This document shows, in pieces, positions 5,178 to 9,104 of a DNA stretch of 9,104 nucleotides. Below the pieces are notes generated by a model that was given only the letters and a program-made list of their open reading frames with translations, did no database searches and was not told the DNA's origin. Source of the DNA: a bacterium (GTDB taxonomy: Bacteria; Chlamydiota; Chlamydiia; Chlamydiales; SM23-39). Both the position numbers and the translations under genes were made by a program. The stretch's first letter is position 1. Every line of letters begins with the position of its first letter. The DNA lies in NCBI GenBank assembly GCA_021818045.1, contig JAKAFF010000045.1:1-9104 (forward strand), read 5' to 3'.

Positions 5178-6456
5178 AGACAAAAAAATTTACCTCCTAA
5201 TCCGCACACTTACCTTCCCCTTTGCATTACTTCCCATCTCATGGATCCACGCACTTGGAAAATTATGCGGCCTCATCGGCTACTATTGCATGACCCGTTA
5301 TCGCAAACGAGCTTTAAGCAACTTGGCTCTTGCCAAAGACTTAGCGCTTACAAAAGCCCAAATTTTTCGTCTAGCCAAGCAATCTTTCCAAAATTTGGCC
5401 ATCACGTGTTTGGAATATCCCAAACTCTCTTTCACCCAAGATATTTCCCGCTTTGTACACTGCGAAAATCCAGAAGTGGCCAACGCGCTGTACGCAAAAG
5501 GGCAAGGGATGATCTTTTTTTGCGGCCACCAGTCTAATTGGGAAGTCCTTTTTCTCGACGGCAATTCCCGCATGAAAGGCGTAGCCATTGGCAAGCCCAT
5601 TAAAAATCGCAGGCTTTACAAATGGATCATCTCGATTCGCGAGAAAAATGGAGGAAAAATCATTGCACCTCAAAATGCGGTGCGCGAAAGCATCCGGGCA
5701 TTGAAACGAGGCCTGTTCGTCGGGATTGTCGGCGATCAGGGGATGCCAGGTAGCGGATATTCTTTCCCCTTTTTTGGAAGACGGGCTTGGTCATCGACCG
5801 CCCCGGCACTTCTCGCATATAAAACGAACTCTCCGATCCTCTGCGCTACCACATATCGCGTAAAAGGGGGCTATCGCATCCGCTACTCCGATCCAATCTG
5901 GCCCGATCTTTCCCGCCCTATAGAAACAGAGGTCATCCGAATGATGGATCTTAGTTTAACTCTATTACAAGAGAGTATCCAACGCTCTTTAGGCGAGTGG
6001 CTCTGGCAACATAATCGGTGGAAACAGCAAACTTTGCATATTTTAACCAAGAGATTTCGTCAAGATTGTCTATGCGTGATCTTGCCTGATAAAGAAAAAG
6101 ACTTTTACGCTCTCTTGCCCCATCTTGGTACTTTAAAACAGATCTACCCGCAAGCCTTTTTATCCCTGCTCGTTCCCTCTTGCTATCGCCACATTCCCCT
6201 CATCGAAGCGGATGACACCATCTACTATGACCACCCGCAGCAAACCCTTTTGCCCGATCTTCGCTTTAAATTGGTATTCAACTTCACAGACAACCCACAG
6301 ATAAAAAAACACTACGAGCGCCTGAGCGCATTCGAGGTGGTAGATTTCAAAGCGCTGCAGCGCGTGGCTCAATCCGACTTACCAGATCCTTTTACCTACT
6401 CCGATCTTTTTATCCGCGCGCTGTGTCGCCACGGCTCCATTTGGAACAGGGACTAA
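5158..6456 (+). CDS. htrB: Lipid A acyltransferase (HtrB/LpxL family) with extra C-terminal domain
   Basis: A 432-residue protein. Residues 1-290 are an HtrB/LpxL acyltransferase: membrane anchor (about 11-45), catalytic HX4E motif in CGHQSNWE (H124, E129), GDQGMPGSGYSFPFFGRRAW (192-211), as in the family's substrate-site motif, and the terminal signature WLWQHNRWK (282-290). It would acylate lipid A precursor at the inner membrane. Enterobacterial LpxL stops here, near 306 residues. This protein continues about 140 residues (291-432) with alternating strands and helices (CVILPDKEKDFYALLPHLGT, LSLLVPSCYRHIPLIEADDT, FKLVFNFTD). These resemble the N-terminal Rossmann half of GT9 heptosyltransferases. 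Start is ATG 5158 (20-base overlap with the glycosyltransferase gene) or ATG 5167 (11-base overlap); neither has a Shine-Dalgarno sequence. Synteny with cdaA and ybbR matches C. trachomatis CT010. Confidence 0.88.
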   Translation: MQCMNPKDKKIYLLIRTLTFPFALLPISWIHALGKLCGLIGYYCMTRYRKRALSNLALAKDLALTKAQIFRLAKQSFQNLAITCLEYPKLSFTQDISRFVHCENPEVANALYAKGQGMIFFCGHQSNWEVLFLDGNSRMKGVAIGKPIKNRRLYKWIISIREKNGGKIIAPQNAVRESIRALKRGLFVGIVGDQGMPGSGYSFPFFGRRAWSSTAPALLAYKTNSPILCATTYRVKGGYRIRYSDPIWPDLSRPIETEVIRMMDLSLTLLQESIQRSLGEWLWQHNRWKQQTLHILTKRFRQDCLCVILPDKEKDFYALLPHLGTLKQIYPQAFLSLLVPSCYRHIPLIEADDTIYYDHPQQTLLPDLRFKLVFNFTDNPQIKKHYERLSAFEVVDFKALQRVAQSDLPDPFTYSDLFIRALCRHGSIWNRD

Positions 6457-6470
6457 TACGTTATGCACTT

Positions 6471-6514
6471 AAAAAAACCTATCATATACATCTTGTTAAG
6501 AGATCAAGGATAGG
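6471..6514 (-). terminator. Terminator-like hairpin on the minus strand upstream of rsmE
   Basis: Read on the minus strand, CCTATC and GATAGG (plus 6509-6514 and 6478-6483) pair around 25 bases that contain a second small helix (ATCT/AGAT, plus 6490-6493 and 6501-6504). The structure runs straight into seven Ts (plus A7 at 6471-6477). On the plus strand no T tract follows, so it does not look like a terminator for htrB. It could stop transcripts arriving from the hydrolase gene antisense through rsmE. The stem is only six pairs with one internal helix, so confidence is modest. Confidence 0.35.
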
Positions 6515-6602
6515 CTCACGACCCTTGCAAAAAGAACCAAAATCGGCCAAAATAATCCCAACAATCGACGAAGCCTCAATTTGAAGACACCCTCCAAACA
6601 CC

Positions 6603-7292
6603 ATGCCAGCTGAACGATTTTTTACCAGATGTCCTCTCCATGAAACCATCCATCTCGATGGCCCCGAATTCCACCATCTTGTGCGCGTGATGCGCATTCG
6701 GGTGGGCGAAGAGGTGGAACTCGTCGATGGCAAAGGCGCTTTGGCCAAGGCGAAACTCGTATCCATCGACAAACATAAAGCCTCATTGCACGTGATATCT
6801 TGCCACTGTAACCCAGTAGATCCACCCCAAATCATTTTGGCCATCCCTCTCATGCGCCCTGCAAAATTAGAACTCGTCATTGAAAAATGTACAGAGCTTG
6901 GTGCTGATGCCTTTTGGATCTATCCTGCACAACATAGCGATAAAGAGCAGCTTTCCTCAAATCAGATGGAAAGACTTTCCCACATTTGCATTGCCGCGAT
7001 GAAGCAGTGCGGGCGACTCGATTTGCCGGCCATTGAAGTATTGTCCCACTTTTCCCATCTTCTGCAAACAAAGTATCCGATCTACTTTGGAGACACTCGC
7101 CCAAACGCCAAGCGCAAGATACTACAAACGCCTCTCATCTTGATTACAGGCCCTGAAAAAGGTTTTTCTGAAAGTGAACTGAAGCTGCTCGATCAAAAAG
7201 CTGAAGGAACCCGACTGCATCGCTATATTCTAAGAGCGGAAACCGCACCTATTGCAGCACTTTGTTCCATAGAGAAATCAGGGGGCGAGTAA
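6603..7292 (+). CDS. rsmE: 16S rRNA (uracil(1498)-N3)-methyltransferase RsmE
   Basis: A 229-residue SPOUT-class methyltransferase that methylates U1498 in helix 44 of 16S rRNA with S-adenosylmethionine. The N-terminal PUA-like domain shows HHLVRVMRIRVGEEVELVDG (24-43). The knot domain carries EKCTELGAD (94-102), KQCGRLDLP (134-142), ITGPEKGFSESE (181-192; the family's usual GPEGG is GPEKG here) and the SAM-binding trefoil-knot end LHRYILRAETAPIAAL (205-220). Length is normal, though slightly short at the C-terminus. ATG 6603 gives the expected MPAERFF start; no Shine-Dalgarno sequence is visible. The 146-base gap to htrB contains no strong promoter, so it may be read through from the operon. 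The 3' end overlaps the convergent hydrolase gene by 44 bases. Confidence 0.93.
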   Translation: MPAERFFTRCPLHETIHLDGPEFHHLVRVMRIRVGEEVELVDGKGALAKAKLVSIDKHKASLHVISCHCNPVDPPQIILAIPLMRPAKLELVIEKCTELGADAFWIYPAQHSDKEQLSSNQMERLSHICIAAMKQCGRLDLPAIEVLSHFSHLLQTKYPIYFGDTRPNAKRKILQTPLILITGPEKGFSESELKLLDQKAEGTRLHRYILRAETAPIAALCSIEKSGGE

Positions 7293-8448
7293 CACTATCG
7301 TATACTTTGCGCAACCGGAAGGGGGTTTTTTCCCCACCCACAATCTCTTCTAATGCGCGCTCGGTTGCAAGGCCGATAAAATCGATGTCGATATGATCTG
7401 CTTTTGGAAGGCGAATAAATAACTTATGATGCGTGATCCCCTCCTCATGCAACGTATGCCCTAAGGTCGCCTCTTTGGGGATCGCCCCATCGCAATCAAA
7501 GGCCTCTTCACTATCTCCTCGCTGAATAATCACTTCAGGAATGTGGTTTTTTTGTAAATATCGCGACGCCTCAACCGAGTCCATCTCGCAGCCTACCCAA
7601 CGAACTAATGGCGCAATTAACCGCTCCAACCACTGCGCATTGAAAAATTCGCGATAGCGTTTTTCACAAACACTAGACACACGGCCAAAACTCATTTGTC
7701 GAATGGCGAGATATTTGATATCTGGTTGAAACGCATGGCGCAAAATCGCTTGTCCAATGGCTCCGCCGCCCAAAGAAAAGCCCGCCATCACCACCTTTTT
7801 GGCCTTTAACGCACTCTCCAAAAAACGGATCCCCATTTCTTGGGTCTCTCCGATCGTTTGCGGCGTTGATTCCCCCTCGCTGCGCCCGACACCTGGGTTA
7901 TTCAAAAGAAGCAAACTAAATTCTTTTCTATGATAAAATGCAGCCATCTTCTCCATTCCGATCTCATACGGTTGGAGATTGCCACAAGCTTGGATCGCCC
8001 ATTTGCCATTACAGCCATAGTCTGGGTGGGTGATCAACACCCCACTTAATGCCTTCCCATCTTTTTCAAATCGAACATGGCGTACGATATGTCCCCGTTG
8101 AGATAAAGCCTCTACCCCTTTTCGCCGTTCGTAGTCTAACCCCAAAATCCCTAACTGAGGAATTAAAATTTTTACTAACCCGCTTTGCGCTGGATAGATG
8201 GGAATCATGAGGAGTCGTTGTAGCCCCCATCGCACGGCACTGTACAATCCCCAAGGGAAAAATGCGATTTTCAAAAAAATTAGAGCCACCCTACGAGCGG
8301 TACTCTCCCAATTTCGATTATCTACAAAATCCGTTGTTTGAGAGAAAAGCAACTCCTCTTTTGAAGAGCGAAGACGTTCCAGATCGGCTGGATGTGGTTC
8401 ATTAAAAACTTCGCGGTAAATCGGGTGTATACGTAATTCCGAAGCCAT
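7249..8448 (-). CDS. Alpha/beta hydrolase of the chlamydial CHLPS (DUF818) family
   Basis: A 399-residue protein, about 45 kDa, comparable to the chlamydial 43-kDa CHLPS proteins. The N-terminal part (1-110) includes a hydrophobic segment (about 53-71) that probably attaches to a membrane. The hydrolase domain shows a lid or oxyanion region LLNNPGVGRSEGES (181-194), nucleophile elbow GFSLGGG (223-229; Ser225), and likely acid and base D312 (in QRGDSEE) and H352 (in PKADHIDIDF). Natural substrate is unknown; an esterase or lipase on host or bacterial lipids is possible. Start: ATG 8448 is preferred. The frame extends to a TTG at 8493 that would sit only about 6 bases after the predicted transcription start. 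A TTGTTT-16-TATAAT promoter lies 58 bases upstream. The TAG lies inside rsmE (44-base tail-to-tail overlap). Confidence 0.85.
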   Translation of the reverse strand: MASELRIHPIYREVFNEPHPADLERLRSSKEELLFSQTTDFVDNRNWESTARRVALIFLKIAFFPWGLYSAVRWGLQRLLMIPIYPAQSGLVKILIPQLGILGLDYERRKGVEALSQRGHIVRHVRFEKDGKALSGVLITHPDYGCNGKWAIQACGNLQPYEIGMEKMAAFYHRKEFSLLLLNNPGVGRSEGESTPQTIGETQEMGIRFLESALKAKKVVMAGFSLGGGAIGQAILRHAFQPDIKYLAIRQMSFGRVSSVCEKRYREFFNAQWLERLIAPLVRWVGCEMDSVEASRYLQKNHIPEVIIQRGDSEEAFDCDGAIPKEATLGHTLHEEGITHHKLFIRLPKADHIDIDFIGLATERALEEIVGGEKTPFRLRKVYDSVTRPLISLWNKVLQ

Positions 8449-8505
8449 GCGAACAAATATACCACAAAATACAATTAAAGTTAACCAGAACAAACAAAAC
8501 TAAAT

Positions 8506-8533
8506 ATTATATTATGCAATAACTATCAAACAA
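8506..8533 (-). promoter_or_regulatory. Promoter for the CHLPS-family hydrolase
   Basis: On the minus strand TTGTTT (plus 8528-8533) precedes a perfect TATAAT (plus 8506-8511) by 16 bases. The region downstream is AT-rich. Transcription starting near 8499 gives a leader of about 50 nt before the preferred ATG. The -35 overlaps the stop codon of the repeat-protein relic. Confidence 0.45.
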
Positions 8534-8663
8534 AATAGCAAAGAGCGTATTTTCTTAATTCAGCATCTGGAATGCTGAGGGCGATATTAAGGGCACGCTC
8601 GATCTGAGGAGGATTCAAATCATTTCTACAGACTTTGCAAACGCCCTGATGACTTGCAACAAA
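8526..8663 (-). pseudogene. Relic of a 33-residue-repeat protein gene abutting tRNA-Arg
   Basis: A minus-strand frame is open from inside the tRNA (after a TAG at 8687-8685) to TGA at 8528-8526. It has no ATG or GTG and only a late TTG, and reads like protein rather than noise. It holds a CxxC pair (VCKVCR) and then ERALNIALSIPDAELRKYAL, followed by CYFV and stop. That segment aligns without gaps to the junction of repeats in the secreted protein at 272-1150 (for example DAALDFAHLIPDAAQKATAL). It therefore looks like the C-terminal stub of a related repeat protein that has lost its start and front part at the tRNA boundary. A chance frame cannot be excluded. Confidence 0.45.
8560..8578. repeat. 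Seven-base-pair hairpin downstream of tRNA-Arg
   Basis: TCAGCAT and ATGCTGA pair perfectly around a five-base loop. No T tract follows on either strand, so it is not a canonical intrinsic terminator. It lies within the repeat-protein relic, about 86 bases past the tRNA 3' end. It may help define the 3' end of the pyk-like/tRNA transcript or may be incidental. Confidence 0.3.
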
Positions 8664-8735
8664 CGTCCCCGGTAGGAATCGAACCTACATCTGAAGCTCC
8701 GGAGGCTTCCACTCTATCCATTGAGCTACGGGGAC
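8664..8735 (-). tRNA. tRNA-Arg (anticodon CCG)
   Basis: A full 72-nt cloverleaf is visible on the minus strand. The acceptor GTCCCCG pairs with CGGGGAC. The D stem GCTC pairs with GAGT (one G-U). The anticodon stem GAAGC/GCTTC has loop CTCCGGA, hence CCG, which reads the CGG arginine codon. The T stem GTAGG/CCTAC has loop TTCGATT. The discriminator base is G and the 3' CCA is not encoded. It lies 23 bases past the stop of the pyruvate-kinase-like gene on the same strand, so it may share that transcript. The 3' flank holds a truncated gene relic, a position where integrated DNA is often found. Confidence 0.97.
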
Positions 8736-8758
8736 AGCGGAGCATCAGTATACCCGAA

Positions 8759-9104
8759 CTACTTTCTGTATACTAATCCTTTTTGAGGATCCAAAATGAC
8801 CTCATCCCCCTCACACAGAATCGACATGGCCCCATCTGCTCGGCTCATGACGGACAAATCAAATGTTTTAGCCAATGTTGTGGCATATTTTTCAGATAAA
8901 GAATCCCCGATGTGATTTTGTAAAATCACGCCAGAGGCTTGTTTGAGCAGGGGGAAAAAAGAGTGGTCGCAGTGGGTAATCACCGCAATTTTCCCTCGCA
9001 ATTGCTCAGGAAAAAAAGCCTCGGGTGCCAAAATAAACTTCACGATTCCGCTCACCTTTGGACCCAGTCCTCGATGCCCCCGAACGAGCACTTCTCCAAT
9101 GTTT
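8759..9104 (-). CDS. pyk: C-terminal end of a pyruvate-kinase-like protein with PEP-utiliser-type mobile domain
   Basis: The frame is open to the right window edge; 114 residues and a TAG are visible. The pattern fits the swivelling domain appended to some long bacterial pyruvate kinases (Geobacillus, cyanobacteria). It opens with VLVRGHRGLGPKVSGIVKF, followed by GKIAVITHCDHSFFPLLKQA, then GVILQN, and ends GDEVILDPQKGLVYRK. In PEP-utilising enzymes this domain carries a catalytic His in a TSHA motif; here the position reads SEKY, so phosphotransfer is not expected. The C. trachomatis pyruvate kinase I remember (485 residues) lacks this tail, so it would be a lineage difference. It could instead belong to another enzyme with this domain, since the catalytic part is outside the window. 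A GTG at 9091 is only an internal codon. Confidence 0.6.
   Translation of the reverse strand, partial: NIGEVLVRGHRGLGPKVSGIVKFILAPEAFFPEQLRGKIAVITHCDHSFFPLLKQASGVILQNHIGDSLSEKYATTLAKTFDLSVMSRADGAMSILCEGDEVILDPQKGLVYRK

Noticed and set aside
6463..6513. 16-codon leader-like frame (MHLKKPIIYILLRDQG) between htrB and rsmE
   Set aside because: No ribosome binding site and no attenuator-type codon run; more likely incidental to the hairpin region.
6482..6880. 132-codon minus-strand frame opposite the start of rsmE
   Set aside because: A shadow of rsmE: Trp/Arg/Ser-rich, no recognisable motif or start signal.
1..9104. CRISPR array, insertion sequence or phage module
   Set aside because: No regularly spaced direct repeats, transposase, integrase or terminal inverted repeats were found on either strand, and no second copy of the tRNA 3' end was noticed in the window.

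Overview
The window looks like a chromosomal segment from a member of the Chlamydiales outside the classical Chlamydiaceae (a Parachlamydia-, Waddlia- or Simkania-like amoeba-associated lineage). Three things point there. It carries a gene block matching the C. trachomatis neighbours I recall as CT012 (ybbP, diadenylate cyclase), CT011 (YbbR-domain) and CT010 (htrB). It has an alpha/beta hydrolase of the chlamydial CHLPS/DUF818 type. The first residues of a NusB-like protein at the left edge resemble the chlamydial form. Base composition is moderate, several starts lack a Shine-Dalgarno sequence, and non-Chlamydiaceae extras are present. These assignments come from motif reading and memory, not from a search.

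Layout. At 1-64 (minus) is the 5' end of a NusB-like gene, diverging from a secreted helical-repeat protein (272-1150, plus) with four exact-length 33-residue repeats. A DEDDh-type exonuclease (1228-1833) and a 48-residue lipoprotein (1830-1976) follow. Next is the core of the window, a tightly overlapping operon at 2045-6456: cdaA (c-di-AMP synthase), a YbbR-domain cdaR-like gene, a GT4 glycosyltransferase of LPS-core type, and an htrB/lpxL-like lipid A acyltransferase with an unusual C-terminal extension. It is preceded by a very good sigma70-type promoter whose -10/start region lies inside a perfect 9-bp inverted repeat. rsmE (6603-7292, plus) converges on and overlaps the DUF818 hydrolase (7249-8448, minus). 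A relic of a second 33-residue-repeat gene lies between the hydrolase and a tRNA-Arg(CCG) gene (8664-8735, minus). The right edge holds the C-terminus of a pyruvate-kinase-like protein with a PEP-utiliser-type swivelling domain (8759-9104, minus).

How the genes may fit together. The operon links second-messenger synthesis (CdaA, membrane-anchored) and its extracytoplasmic partner (YbbR protein) to outer-membrane lipid A/LOS assembly (glycosyltransferase, acyltransferase). CdaA/CdaR plus HtrB is the conserved chlamydial arrangement as I recall it. The glycosyltransferase wedged between them, and the glycosyltransferase-like tail on the acyltransferase, suggest a more elaborate LOS in this lineage. 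Nothing resembling CRISPR, an insertion sequence or a phage module was seen. The most notable signals are the operator-like dyad at the cdaA promoter, the acyltransferase C-terminal domain, the exonuclease that has apparently lost a catalytic aspartate, the repeat-protein relic abutting the tRNA, and a minus-strand terminator-like hairpin upstream of rsmE that could end an antisense transcript.
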